Origin: Cyanophora paradoxa
Lineage: Eukaryota; Glaucocystophyceae; Cyanophorales; Cyanophoraceae
Direction of reading: 5' to 3'
Length of the DNA stretch: 64,000 nucleotides
Assembly (NCBI GenBank): GCA_004431415.1
Contig: QPMI01000038.1
Coordinates: forward strand, 1-64,000
The notes beneath the pieces are model-generated. The model worked only from the letters and a program-made list of their open reading frames with translations. It did no database searches and had not been told where the DNA came from. Made by a program: the position numbers and the translations under genes. Positions 41,471 to 50,918 of this stretch are shown here, in pieces (positions within the stretch are counted from its first letter, which is position 1; every line of letters begins with the position of its first letter).

Positions 41471-41565
41471 ACACATATTGAAAAACGAATTTAAATCCCT
41501 CGTTCATCTCGATCGCTTCGCGATCTCGATTCACTCTGGATTTAAATTCGTTTTTCAATATGTGT
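41471..41565. repeat. 95-bp near-perfect hairpin
   Basis: 28-base arms (41471-41498 and 41538-41565, ACACATATTGAAAAACG and its complement) are exact, with a partly self-complementary 39-base centre around GATCGCTTCGCGATC. It follows the last satellite unit directly and opens the AT-rich DNA of cassette B. Confidence 0.85.
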
Positions 41566-41883
41566 TAATTTAATACTAAAATACATATTTATCGATTAAT
41601 TTCTTTAACTTTTTATGCAAACTTTGTATAAATTAATGCAAACTTTGTATTAAAAATGATAAACGCGTTTAATTTAATGCATATTCACGATTGATTCAAT
41701 CGATATTATATCGATAGATTATGTTCTTTGTCGATTACATATATAACTTCGATTGATTAACATTAAACTACTTAAAGAACGATATAATCGCGATTAATTC
41801 GCATAAATTCGCATAAATTCGCATAAACTCGATATATCTCTTTGGTATTGAAGTAGACCACCGCCCATTCTGTATCAAAAAAA
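41566..41883. other. AT-rich intergenic DNA
   Basis: Short direct repeats only (TATGCAAACTTTGTAT twice, CGCATAAATT three times). No gene. Confidence 0.5.
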
Positions 41884-42150
41884 CGCAAAAAGTGTCACAT
41901 AGTTGCATTATGTCCAATTAAACAATCGATGAGATTGCGGATGTACATTTTTGCACCCAAAAAGTGTCACAGAGTTGCATTATCTCCAATTAAACAATTG
42001 ATTAGATTGCGGGATTTTCTATTGGAATATATCGGTACTGCATTATGTCCAATTAAACAATCGATGAGATTGCTGATGTACATTTTAGATCGAAAAAGTG
42101 TCACAGAGTTGAATGGTCTCCAATTGAACAATCGATTAGATTCCATATGT
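41884..42150. repeat. ~72-bp degenerate tandem repeat
   Basis: Four units, the third shortened, with the cores AAAAAGTGTCACAGAGTTG and CCAATTAAACAATCGAT followed by GAGATTGC. Spacing is about 60-75 bases. Confidence 0.75.
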
Positions 42151-42175
42151 TCTATAAAACATAATAAATGAATTC

Positions 42176-42690
42176 AAGTGTGACAGGTAGTATTCAAATG
42201 ATATTCAGTAAGAGATATATTTGTTTTTGATAAAGTCAGTAAGAGGGGTAGAATGTCTGTGACAGGTGTGACAGGTGTGACAGGTGTTTTCAAAAGTCTG
42301 TCATTTTTGAAAAATTTAAAAAGTTTGAAAATAGGTGTCACACCTGTCACACCTGTCACACTCAATTAAACTACCTGTCACACCCGATCTCCTTACCATT
42401 TTCAGTAAGCCGGAAAGGTATTCATGAAATCGACTATTGTTGGGTGGATTTTGAAGGTGTCACACCTGTCACATAGACTGTTTTCAGTAAGACAACAATA
42501 AATTCTTGAAAATCTCAGTAATAAATAGAGTCTTTTGTTAATTGGGTGTGACGGGTGTGACAGGTGTGACAGGTGTTTTCAGAAGTCAGTAATTTTTGGA
42601 GAATTTTAAAAAGTTTGAAAATAGGTGTCACACCTGTCACAGGCGTCACAGTCAATTAAATAGGTGTCACACCCGATTATCTGACCATTT
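42176..42690. repeat. hairpin repeats of GTGTGACAGG with CAGTAAG motifs
   Basis: At least two large inverted pairs: near 42258-42362, and near 42544-42650. Arms are built of GTGTGACAGGTG and CACCTGTCACAC. CAGTAAG occurs between or after arms at about 42209, 42236, 42404, 42487 and 42692. Same family as 32238-32527, and again just downstream of the AdoMet-decarboxylase gene. Confidence 0.8.
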
Positions 42691-42730
42691 TCAGTAAGAC
42701 CATCTGAAATTCTGAATTTTTCAGTGTCAA

Positions 42731-43132
42731 CTAACTCGGAAATCGCAATACTCTATGTTTCTCCGATTTCTCCAACCCTGAAAACACACCTGTTATTCTC
42801 TCATCTATCTCATGAGATACTCTCGTGGTTTTTCTTTCTGCTTCTAATCCACAACTGAATATATCAATCGCCAACATACCTTCATTTGAGTAACAATGAG
42901 CAGTGCAATGGCTCTCATCCAGCAGAAGAACCATTGCAAAACCAGGAGGAGAAATACCACCATCGAAAATCTCGCAATGCTTGTGAACTACTCGAATACC
43001 TTGCTCTTGAATAATAGTTTGCAAGAACTGCATTAACCAACTGGTTGTTGTCTCCAATTCCTCCATTCCTACTGCTAATTGGGTTCTGAATTTGTAATCC
43101 AGCATCACATGGAAGCCTCGATGAGTATTCAT
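42731..43132 (-). CDS. speD: S-adenosylmethionine decarboxylase homologue (cassette B)
   Basis: 133 residues, paralogue of 32997-33395. The cleavage pair is Glu73-Ser74 in DESHCTAHC, and the catalytic Cys lies in IFSCG. The region around the active site is nearly identical to cassette A, while the N-terminal 40 and C-terminal 30 residues have diverged much more. That pattern fits selection for catalysis. It is separated from the zinc-ribbon gene by a small plus-strand gene that cassette A lacks. Confidence 0.85.
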   Translation of the reverse strand: MNTHRGFHVMLDYKFRTQLAVGMEELETTTSWLMQFLQTIIQEQGIRVVHKHCEIFDGGISPPGFAMVLLLDESHCTAHCYSNEGMLAIDIFSCGLEAERKTTRVSHEIDERITGVFSGLEKSEKHRVLRFPS

Positions 43133-43172
43133 TTATGAATAATTTAGAAAAATTAAAAACGCGATTGGTAGA

Positions 43173-43322
43173 ATGCGAACCATCTTAGCAAGAGTGCTAC
43201 CTTATGAGTTGGTGGATATCATCCTGCTGCATTACCATAAGACCTGTCCAAACTGTTTTGATACATGCATAATCACGAAGGGAAAATGGGGAAAGATCCT
43301 CATTTCTCTCTCAAAGATCTAA
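43173..43322 (+). CDS. 49-residue protein with LPYELVDIIL helix and CPNC pair
   Basis: Short plus-strand frame, ATG 43173 to TAA 43320-43322, convergent with and overlapping the end of the zinc-ribbon gene by three bases. It begins MRTILARVLPYELVDIIL, an F-box-like or ankyrin-tail-like helix, followed by HKTCPNCFDTC, which could bind zinc. Small LP.EL..IIL proteins are common in large DNA viruses. Cassette A has only 29 bases at this place, so it is absent there. Real expression is unproven. Confidence 0.45.
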   Translation: MRTILARVLPYELVDIILLHYHKTCPNCFDTCIITKGKWGKILISLSKI

Positions 43323-43591
43323 TCAAAGTACAGTACCACTGGTTTATCATCTATCACAATTCCTGATGTCGTCTTTTTTCTATATGCATGAGAGGATTTC
43401 TTGTTGCATTCTCTGCATCCACTTCCCCTTACATGATTAAATGGGTATGTTTGGAGGATCTTGTTGCATTTAAGGCATCTAACAGAGACCTTCTCTTGCG
43501 CTTTCTTATAGACTGTCTCACTATAATCGAATTTAGAATCACCATGAACCATCATTGCAGATTCTATGAATTTCTTTGTTTTATCATCCAT
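43319..43591 (-). CDS. small CXXC zinc-ribbon protein (cassette B)
   Basis: 90 residues, paralogue of 33425-33697, with the same KFDYSET motif and two CxxC pairs (RCLKCNK and GCRECNK). The cysteines and the YPFNHV turn are conserved and the C-terminal 15 residues differ. A TATATA box is 16-22 bases upstream of the ATG. Probably a nucleic-acid-binding viral protein; no catalytic domain is visible. Confidence 0.7.
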   Translation of the reverse strand: MDDKTKKFIESAMMVHGDSKFDYSETVYKKAQEKVSVRCLKCNKILQTYPFNHVRGSGCRECNKKSSHAYRKKTTSGIVIDDKPVVLYFD

Positions 43592-43618
43592 CCCTCTCTC
43601 TATATATACCTGAGATTT

Positions 43619-44449
43619 CTATGGAGCAGTATCCTGCCCGAAAATGGGGAAGTAGCGATTTGTGCCGTAATATTCTGCATATGTATTCTGTTTTGCAATA
43701 GCATCGGTTCTCTCAGCATAGAGAATGCATTTGTAGATACCAAACCTGGTGGCTCTCACCAAGAACTGGTAATCTTCAAGACCGAAATTCACTCCATGAT
43801 AAGCAATTCCGAAATTGTCATATGGGGTGATCACAACTGCAATATTTGGGGTTCCACCTTCCACTTGACAGACAGCATAAACATCTGGTGGAATATCCAC
43901 GACCACCTTGTAGTGGTCACCAATCTCAACAAGAGAATCAACTACTGATGTCTGTTCATTCACAACAATTGGGAAGATCTTGATAATATATGGTGCATTC
44001 ATACTGGGGACATAGGTGCGAATTCTGGTGTTGGGATCAATGGGATTGGGTTGATCATTTACGAAAAGAGGCGCACCAACAGCTCCACCAACCCGAAGAC
44101 CATCACCAATATATGCTCCCCCCGTTTTGCAGTTAATAGCTCCCGACCGAGATTCAAAAGAGTAAGTAGAAAGAGGATCACCATAACTGTCTGGGTCTCC
44201 ATAATGGGCAGAAAAGTTTGCATTGGTGACAAGGAGTTTCGTTGTCTTAACTATACCATTATTTTTATCACATCTGAGTTCCTGCAATCTCAGTTTGTGG
44301 GTGGAACCAAATGTATTCATTGTGGGTTGCACTTCTGTGGATTGGAGACCTTCTACATCATCAAAGGTAGCATGCTGCAAAACGTGATTTGCAGGTGCTG
44401 CTAATGAGAGTTGGGGTGTAATAATTCGTTCTGGTATTGGGGCAGCCAT
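43619..44449 (-). CDS. short fibre protein, type 1 (cassette B)
   Basis: 276 residues, almost the same as 33720-34553. Differences sit mainly at the very N-terminus and in a handful of positions, and many DNA differences are silent. It shares the LRLQELRCDKNNGIVKTT signature and the C-terminal DNFGIAYHG domain. It is one of seven short fibre paralogues in the window. Confidence 0.65.
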   Translation of the reverse strand: MAAPIPERIITPQLSLAAPANHVLQHATFDDVEGLQSTEVQPTMNTFGSTHKLRLQELRCDKNNGIVKTTKLLVTNANFSAHYGDPDSYGDPLSTYSFESRSGAINCKTGGAYIGDGLRVGGAVGAPLFVNDQPNPIDPNTRIRTYVPSMNAPYIIKIFPIVVNEQTSVVDSLVEIGDHYKVVVDIPPDVYAVCQVEGGTPNIAVVITPYDNFGIAYHGVNFGLEDYQFLVRATRFGIYKCILYAERTDAIAKQNTYAEYYGTNRYFPIFGQDTAP

Positions 44450-44472
44450 TTTACATTAAAGTGATATATAAT

Positions 44473-45327
44473 TTATGGGGTTGGGTCATCAATCACATCT
44501 GGTTCCTGGTAAAACCCTGTTGTGAAGATATCTGCAACGTTTACCCCTCGAAGTGCCGAAACAGCTGCTATATCTGTCCTCAGTCCCATAATCATAGTAT
44601 TGTAAACTCCAACCTCAGTTACAAACAAATCATAGGTAAATGTCAAATTGTTATAAACACAATATCCTCGACCGAAATGGTTTGATGCTTGAACAAAGAA
44701 TAGGTAATTATGACCTGTTTGATTGTTGTTTGCTCTGCACATAGATAGCATTGCTGTGGGAAGCGGAATATTTCTTCTTACTCGATCAGTTCCTGTTATA
44801 ATAACCAATTCCGAATTTTCAAGAGTGACAGAGGAAGCAACATAGAAATGTAGAAAAGGTTGCTGTGCAACTGGTGTATAGAAACGTATTCGTTGGGGAT
44901 TCTCTACATTTTGTTCAAGAGTATCTGGGACATCATTATACGAAACTGATGAAGAGAGTTGTCCTGAAACACGACAACCACCACCAATAAATGCTCCTCC
45001 TGATCTCACAGTAACAGCAGCAGAATTCTTATCGAAATCAAGGGCTTTCAGATCAACACTGTAAGCATCAGGACCTCCATTAGTAGGTTGGAAGAAATTC
45101 GCATTTGAGACAAGGAGCCGAGTTGTTTTAACCACACCAGAATTCTTGTCTGCTCTCAGTTCTTTAACTCGAATAATCGAATTCTTATCAAAGGAGTTAC
45201 CATTGGAATTGGGTCTCTCTGTGGATTCTAAACCACGAACTTCATCATTCACTTCATGCTGGCGAAAGTGCATTGCTGGGGATCCAAGGGAATATATGGG
45301 AAGTTGAACTCGATTATATTCACCCAT
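44473..45327 (-). CDS. short fibre protein, type 2 (cassette B)
   Basis: 284 residues from ATG 45327 (MGEYNRVQL). The extension upstream starts at GTG and is not used. Near-identical to 34577-35431; the few amino-acid changes include a two-residue change at the end of the IFTTGFY segment. It lies between the type 1 fibre gene and the small conserved protein gene. Confidence 0.65.
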   Translation of the reverse strand: MGEYNRVQLPIYSLGSPAMHFRQHEVNDEVRGLESTERPNSNGNSFDKNSIIRVKELRADKNSGVVKTTRLLVSNANFFQPTNGGPDAYSVDLKALDFDKNSAAVTVRSGGAFIGGGCRVSGQLSSSVSYNDVPDTLEQNVENPQRIRFYTPVAQQPFLHFYVASSVTLENSELVIITGTDRVRRNIPLPTAMLSMCRANNNQTGHNYLFFVQASNHFGRGYCVYNNLTFTYDLFVTEVGVYNTMIMGLRTDIAAVSALRGVNVADIFTTGFYQEPDVIDDPTP

Positions 45328-45365
45328 TGCTTCTTTTACTAAGAAGGAAAGAAAAATAATGTTCA

Positions 45366-45629
45366 CTACTCTTCTGTGACATTGTTATACTCAATAGCGC
45401 GTTTTACAGTTCCCCTTTGGAATGCCTGTAATACAATGGCTTCCTTTGAGGTTGGTATCTGAACTGCACCTGAGATGCAAGATTGAATCTCTTTCTGAAC
45501 AATCTCATCAATTGCAATTCTTGCTCTGTTGTGGGCAGCATTATCAATCCAATCCTGAACAGAAGCAGAGCAATATTCCATTCCCAAATTTTCAGTATCT
45601 GAGAGAATGACTTGGTAGATATTCGACAT
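45366..45629 (-). CDS. small conserved cassette protein (cassette B)
   Basis: 87 residues, homologue of 12965-13225, sharing the VQDWIDNA, EIVQKEIQSCIS and TSKEAIVLQAF segments. In both places it follows a C1q-like short fibre gene by 21-22 bases. Helical; function unknown. Its place in cassette A is taken by an unrelated 101-residue protein. Confidence 0.65.
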   Translation of the reverse strand: MSNIYQVILSDTENLGMEYCSASVQDWIDNAAHNRARIAIDEIVQKEIQSCISGAVQIPTSKEAIVLQAFQRGTVKRAIEYNNVTEE

Positions 45630-45651
45630 TCCTTAATCTACTACAAGAAAA

Positions 45652-46671
45652 TTAAACGATGCTAATCAATTCACCCGAAAGACCTGTTATACTTGAATAT
45701 GAACCAGAGGAGCTTGTGACCAGTGTCACATACTCATTTTGAGCAAGATTTAGAATGCAAGAGAAACACAATGCTTTATTGGTGTGTGTGCTGCTGTGGA
45801 TTTGGGAAATGCTTAAACCCCCAGGATCTGCATCATTCACTTTTATAAATAATTCGATAGTAGCTGATGTGGTCGAAAAAGAGAACACTGAAAATCGATA
45901 GTGTCCTGCAACAGGTGCTGTAAATCTTCCTGTTGATGTGCTAAATGCATTGGTATTGTTAACCCGAACTGTTGCCCAGTTTATCAGAGCAGCAGCAGAA
46001 GTAGCAGTGTGAGCATATCCAAGTTGAACTGAAAATCGTGGATGTGACGTTTTAAGATAGCATCCTTCATTTACTGTCAAACTATTGGCTTCAAGAGTAG
46101 CAACAGTGTTACTATTTCGTTTTAACAAAAAATTGACATCGGCTCCTGTATCAATTTCAGGAGAGACAACCTTAGTAGATGCTGTGATTATTGATTGTGT
46201 GTAGTTAGGAATACTTATACCAGCATTTGCTGTAACCAAACCTGTAAATGTGCTTGTTCCTGTAATGTTTACTTGATTTGCTGTAAGGGTTCCATCAATC
46301 ATTGCCCCATCTCCAATATAAGCGCCTCCACTTTTTACTACAAGAGCTGAGTTATTGATGGTGTTGTCAAAAGTAACAATCTTTGGTGTGGTGAACCCTC
46401 CCACATCATCATAAATTGCTGAATCTGATACAATCTGACCTGATTGAACTTGGTTCTTGTTTGAAACTATTAAACCTGTGGTTCTCACCCTCCCTCCATT
46501 TCGATCACATCGAATTTCTTTGCATCTGATCACAGAATGTTGAGAGAATGAATCGGCTCCTATGGTCTCTGTGCAAATGAAACCTGGGGTAGCATCTGTT
46601 ACTGTATGGTTGAGTTGATGCAATTTCGGCGCTGCATAACAGAAAACAGGGACAGCTATTTGAGTGGTCAT
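45652..46671 (-). CDS. short fibre protein with C1q-like head
   Basis: 339 residues. Signature domain CKEIRCDRNGGRVRTT and LIVSNKNQV, then VVKSGGAYIGDG and repeating TLTANQVNITG beta-helix-like turns. From about residue 225 it has a C1q/TNF-type jelly roll: W..V.VNN, FTAPVAGHYRFSVFSF and a closing NEYVTLVT strand. Paralogue of the next gene and of 11945-12943. Likely a trimeric receptor-binding fibre. Confidence 0.72.
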   Translation of the reverse strand: MTTQIAVPVFCYAAPKLHQLNHTVTDATPGFICTETIGADSFSQHSVIRCKEIRCDRNGGRVRTTGLIVSNKNQVQSGQIVSDSAIYDDVGGFTTPKIVTFDNTINNSALVVKSGGAYIGDGAMIDGTLTANQVNITGTSTFTGLVTANAGISIPNYTQSIITASTKVVSPEIDTGADVNFLLKRNSNTVATLEANSLTVNEGCYLKTSHPRFSVQLGYAHTATSAAALINWATVRVNNTNAFSTSTGRFTAPVAGHYRFSVFSFSTTSATIELFIKVNDADPGGLSISQIHSSTHTNKALCFSCILNLAQNEYVTLVTSSSGSYSSITGLSGELISIV

Positions 46672-46693
46672 ACTTTACATTATGTGGATAATA

Positions 46694-47764
46694 TTATGAT
46701 GAATGGACAAGGATACATCCAAAAAAGTATCTGATATTGTAGTTTACACCAGCATCTCCGGAATTGACCAGCCTGATCGAATCATTAGCTACAAGGTTCA
46801 CAATAATATCAAAACCAACAGTTGCATTTCCTGTTGCATTTTGAGAGTTAGAGTTAATTCCGAATGTTGTCCCATTTTTAAGCAAAGAGGTCAAATAAGT
46901 ATTGCTCTTAGCAGAATTGTAACCAGACGCATGGAAAAATACGAGGTAGTTTCCAGAAACAGGTGCAGTAAAACTTCCTGTTGCAGGATCGAAATTATTT
47001 CCATGGTTGACTATGACTCCTGTTGATGAGAACAAAGTTGTTCCACTTGCAGCGAAGTTTGTATCTTTTGAAGTATTGGGCGCTTGTTTTGTTGCAAAGA
47101 AACGAGGATGACTACTTAATTTGAGATACTTGTCTGTCGGAAGTGTAAGGAGCTGAACAGTTGTATTATCTGTTTGAGTTGTCTTTCCAAGAGAAAATAC
47201 TGTATTTCCATTTCGTTTGTAGTTCACATTTGCGTCTGTCCCATTATCTGTCTCAGGTGTGTTTATTCTTGTAGTAGCTGTGATAGTTTGATACTGAAAG
47301 TTGCCTGAGAGACCACCATTAAAGTTCATCAATCCTGTGAATACACTTGTCCCACTCACATTTAATTGGTTTGCTGTAACAGTTCCTGCTACATTTGCTC
47401 CATCTCCAATGTAGGCACCACCACTCTTCACCACAAGAGCGGAATTATTACTTGTGTTACCAAAAGTAAATATCTGAGCTGTGGTAAATCCACCTACATT
47501 ATCATATATTGCTGAATCTGGGACTACTTGACCTGCTTGAACTTGGTTTTTATTCGAGATTATAATGCCTGTGGTTCTAATCTTACCATTATTGCGATCA
47601 CATCGAATTTCTTTGAATCTGAGTATAGTATTCTCTGTGAAAGAGGTATTGCTTGTGGTTTCAGTGCAAATATACCCAGGGGTTGAATCAACTACTCCAT
47701 GAGAGGTGCTGTGTAGTGATTTGGCTGCAAGTTCATAGTTTGGGATTTCTAATAGAGAGGTCAT
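46694..47764 (-). CDS. short fibre protein with C1q-like head
   Basis: 356 residues. Same N-terminal signature (FKEIRCDRNNGKIRTT, IIISNKNQV) and SGGAYIGDG segment as its neighbour. The head, from about residue 235, reads GSFTAPVSGNYLVFFHASG and ANDSIRLVNSG, matching the C1q pattern. N-terminal halves of the two genes are close while heads differ, which suggests head exchange or faster head evolution. Confidence 0.72.
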   Translation of the reverse strand: MTSLLEIPNYELAAKSLHSTSHGVVDSTPGYICTETTSNTSFTENTILRFKEIRCDRNNGKIRTTGIIISNKNQVQAGQVVPDSAIYDNVGGFTTAQIFTFGNTSNNSALVVKSGGAYIGDGANVAGTVTANQLNVSGTSVFTGLMNFNGGLSGNFQYQTITATTRINTPETDNGTDANVNYKRNGNTVFSLGKTTQTDNTTVQLLTLPTDKYLKLSSHPRFFATKQAPNTSKDTNFAASGTTLFSSTGVIVNHGNNFDPATGSFTAPVSGNYLVFFHASGYNSAKSNTYLTSLLKNGTTFGINSNSQNATGNATVGFDIIVNLVANDSIRLVNSGDAGVNYNIRYFFGCILVHSS

Positions 47765-47789
47765 CTTTGTAATAGTGTGAGAATCTTTA

Positions 47790-50700
47790 TTATGCTGATG
47801 CTATCCCATGGATTGCAATTTGAAGCCACTGTGGTTGAATGGTTACCCATCCTGCTGCCCAAATAACAAGATTGATTGTGGTAGAGGTTGTTGAGTTGCT
47901 TGATATTCCTATTTTATAATCGATTTCCACATTTGTTGCAGGTAGTCCCTGCAATGTTACAACAACAGATGGAGCAGATGCAAAGGCAGGACTCCAATTT
48001 AATGTAATGCTATGGTTTTGCCTTGCTGAACTGCCCCCAATTTGAGGATTCGCAATTGTCATTTCATGTCTCCCTTTTCTAATCAGGTTATCAAGCATGT
48101 ATTGAGGAGCCAGCTTAGTAACCTTTGAATTGTCCCGAGGATCCATGACCCACATTTCTCTTGCATATGCATTTCCACGAACAAGTAGGGTTTTATCCTG
48201 ATAGTAAGATATAGAGTTAGTAGAAAGGGTTGAATTGTGGAAATTCCAAATAACAGGAGGATCAGGCATAATATATGGGTCATAATCGAGAAAGTAACCT
48301 GATCCAATGAGAAGGTTTGCATTTGCAGTGATATTATTTGCTGTAAAGGGATCGAGGGTGGGTTTATTGGTCAGGTCATTGTAGTTGCCCGAAAATAAAG
48401 CGGGTTTGTTATAGATATCTGTATTCCAATCATGAGTATGTGCAAAATCTGTAATATCTGCTTTGACATGAGTGTGAGCAAAATCTGTAATCTCACTCTT
48501 GACATGAGTGTGTGCAAAATCTGTAATCTCACTCTTGACATGAGTGTGTGCAAAATCTGTAATCTGTGACTTTGTGTGAGTGTGTGCGAAATCTGTGATT
48601 TCAGATTTAAAATGAGTGTGAGCGAAATTCGTAATATCTGCTCTTGTGTGGGTGTGTGCAAAATCTGTTATCTGGGATTTTGTGTGAGTGTGTGCGAAAT
48701 CTGTGATCTCTGCTCTTGTGTGGGTATGTGCTCGATTATTCAGATCAAGGAAGCTACCTGAATATGCAACAGGGTGTAGATTAGATGGGGTGGGTTTATT
48801 AATGAGATCATTATAATCTCCTGTGAAAGATATGATTTTCAGTTCACCCCTTCCAACATAATCGGAAGGGAGGTCAATCTTAATGGGCATGATAGCTGGA
48901 TCATCAGGTATCTCATACTCACCTCCTGGATGTACAACTGGGAATGTTTGATTGCTTTCAGTATGAACAAAGAAGTTGCATGCTGTTACTGTTCCATCAA
49001 TTACCCCACCTGTGAGAGGGAGGTAATCTCCTGTCACACCAATGTTTATACCTGCAATGATTGTATTAAGTTCTGTTTCATCTATGTAGTTTTGGGCTTG
49101 CAGGTAATCCTCTGTAACCACTCTTGAAATGGTCTCATTGTGAATATTCTTTGCAGCCATCCTCTGATTGGCTTCCAGAACCCCACCATAATTTGTTTTG
49201 ATCCATGCAAGCTCTGCCCTCCCATAGTTATCATTTGCAGTTCCCACTATGGGAATATAGGAGTATTTATCTCGACTGAAAACTATCATTGGTCTTGATC
49301 CATCCAGACTGCTCACATCTGCAACATGAACCTGTATAGCTGCATTGTAATTTTGGTAGGTTGCTGGGTCTGTTGGAACTCTAAAAGTATCTGTGGGTAT
49401 GTCAACCTCCATGTAGCTTGACACAAAGATATTTGGTATGGTTGCTCCTGGTTCTGGTGGTGGATTATAAGAGCCTGGTAATGTTCTAATATGCAATGGT
49501 CCTATCATAGCTGAATTTGCAAGTGTCCCTTCCACATGAACATAGTGGTGATTCAAAAAGATCCTTTCAGGGACATTGCAAGTCTGGTAAAGAGAAACTC
49601 CCAGAGTAGCAAGAGGCTCTACTTTTGCGAATTCTGGTTGGTCATTGATCTCATCCCAGGTGTGTTCATGTTTGCTTGGTGGAAACTCAGTTGGTATTCC
49701 ATCAATGTCACCCCAATCATGCCTGTGATCCTCTGGTGGGAATTTCGCTGGTTTCCCTAAGATCTCATCCCAGTCATGGTTGTGATCCTCTGGTGGAAAT
49801 CTGGCTGGTTTGTTATTGATCTGCTCCCAATCTGGAAAGAACTCCCAAATCTCTGGGCGAAATCCATCTGGTAATAATTCTTCATGGGGTTCATAAGGTT
49901 GCTCATAGTCAACCACTGGTGGTTCGTGACCATCTGCTAAGTATTCCTCATGGGGTTCATAATTCTGCTCATATTCATACTCTTGTGGATCTAAACCATC
50001 TGGTAAATACTCTTCCTCATTGGGATCATATTGATCATATTCATACTCTTGTGGGTCGAAACCATCAGGTAGGTATTCCTCCTCATCTGGAACGAATTGG
50101 TATTCGTCAAGCTCCAAAATATCAATTTCAGGAGGTAAATATTGCTCATCAATTTGCTTTCTTGGTTCAATTATCGGTTTATTTCGAACCTGCTCCCAAC
50201 TCACAATGTGTTGCCCAAAAGGAACTGTCTCATCTGCTGTGTACTCTCTTCCTGGTTGCTTTTTCGGTGTTAAATCTGGTGGATCCCAAGGAAGAGGGAA
50301 GGGAACTGGGACAGGTCCATAATATTCAAAGATCTCTCTGATGGTCTTCTCACTTACAAGTTTCTCACCATTTGCATAGACATTGCTTCCATGGATATTT
50401 CGCCATTGCCTGGTTCTGATACCAAGATCTTTGGTGTTGGTTACCAGAGGTAAAAGGTGCCTGTCCATTTCGACAAGGTCTGGGTGTAAATGAATTGTTA
50501 CTGGTTGAGTGGGGCTACTGTTGACAGTGACAGACGCCTTATTCTTTGCTGTATCACCAGGTAGTTGGAAACCGAATTGTGCATTAGAAGCCGAATTCGC
50601 CACAATATCTCTTGGATAAACATTGTTAGTGAACTCGATTTTGTTGGTTTCTCCATGGGGGGCTATCTGTAATATTTCGGGAATTTGTGCAATTGCATTT

Positions 50701-50834
50701 GATCCTTCATTATAGATTCTTAAACCACTCTGATGCCCACCCTTCTCATTTTGAACATTGAATATTAACCTACCACTATCGAATCGAGTTGGAATATCTG
50801 GGTGGGTTCCACTGGTTTTCAGTTTGAAACTCAT
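47790..50834 (-). CDS. giant fibre with HxH repeats (cassette B)
   Basis: 1014 residues. The N-terminal domain begins MSFKLKTSG and has FDSGRLIFNVQNE, shared with 4617-8339. Then come an LG.R.RQWRNIHGSN motif, four acidic EYLPDGxDPQEYEY-like repeats (about residues 241-325), four W..I..KP..FPP.DH.HDW units (about 335-395), QRMAAKN, about nine ITDFAHTH repeats (about 698-800) and a C-terminal beta domain resembling an H-type lectin (about 925-1014). The gene is intact and divergent from the patatin gene. The acidic repeats are not seen in the other fibres. Confidence 0.75.
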   Translation of the reverse strand: MSFKLKTSGTHPDIPTRFDSGRLIFNVQNEKGGHQSGLRIYNEGSNAIAQIPEILQIAPHGETNKIEFTNNVYPRDIVANSASNAQFGFQLPGDTAKNKASVTVNSSPTQPVTIHLHPDLVEMDRHLLPLVTNTKDLGIRTRQWRNIHGSNVYANGEKLVSEKTIREIFEYYGPVPVPFPLPWDPPDLTPKKQPGREYTADETVPFGQHIVSWEQVRNKPIIEPRKQIDEQYLPPEIDILELDEYQFVPDEEEYLPDGFDPQEYEYDQYDPNEEEYLPDGLDPQEYEYEQNYEPHEEYLADGHEPPVVDYEQPYEPHEELLPDGFRPEIWEFFPDWEQINNKPARFPPEDHNHDWDEILGKPAKFPPEDHRHDWGDIDGIPTEFPPSKHEHTWDEINDQPEFAKVEPLATLGVSLYQTCNVPERIFLNHHYVHVEGTLANSAMIGPLHIRTLPGSYNPPPEPGATIPNIFVSSYMEVDIPTDTFRVPTDPATYQNYNAAIQVHVADVSSLDGSRPMIVFSRDKYSYIPIVGTANDNYGRAELAWIKTNYGGVLEANQRMAAKNIHNETISRVVTEDYLQAQNYIDETELNTIIAGINIGVTGDYLPLTGGVIDGTVTACNFFVHTESNQTFPVVHPGGEYEIPDDPAIMPIKIDLPSDYVGRGELKIISFTGDYNDLINKPTPSNLHPVAYSGSFLDLNNRAHTHTRAEITDFAHTHTKSQITDFAHTHTRADITNFAHTHFKSEITDFAHTHTKSQITDFAHTHVKSEITDFAHTHVKSEITDFAHTHVKADITDFAHTHDWNTDIYNKPALFSGNYNDLTNKPTLDPFTANNITANANLLIGSGYFLDYDPYIMPDPPVIWNFHNSTLSTNSISYYQDKTLLVRGNAYAREMWVMDPRDNSKVTKLAPQYMLDNLIRKGRHEMTIANPQIGGSSARQNHSITLNWSPAFASAPSVVVTLQGLPATNVEIDYKIGISSNSTTSTTINLVIWAAGWVTIQPQWLQIAIHGIASA

Positions 50835-50918
50835 CCCTGTTGTAGGTTTGCTGGATAATTGAAACTCATCCCTGTTTACTCTACTTATAGAGATTTATTA
50901 AATTTGAGTTAAGTAAAG
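50835..50918. promoter_or_regulatory. divergent promoter gap, cassette B
   Basis: Eighty-four bases between the giant-fibre and patatin start codons. It contains a duplicated TTGAAACTCATCCCTGTT stretch (one copy covers the fibre start codon) and an AT-rich TTTATTAAATTTGAG near the patatin gene. Confidence 0.5.
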
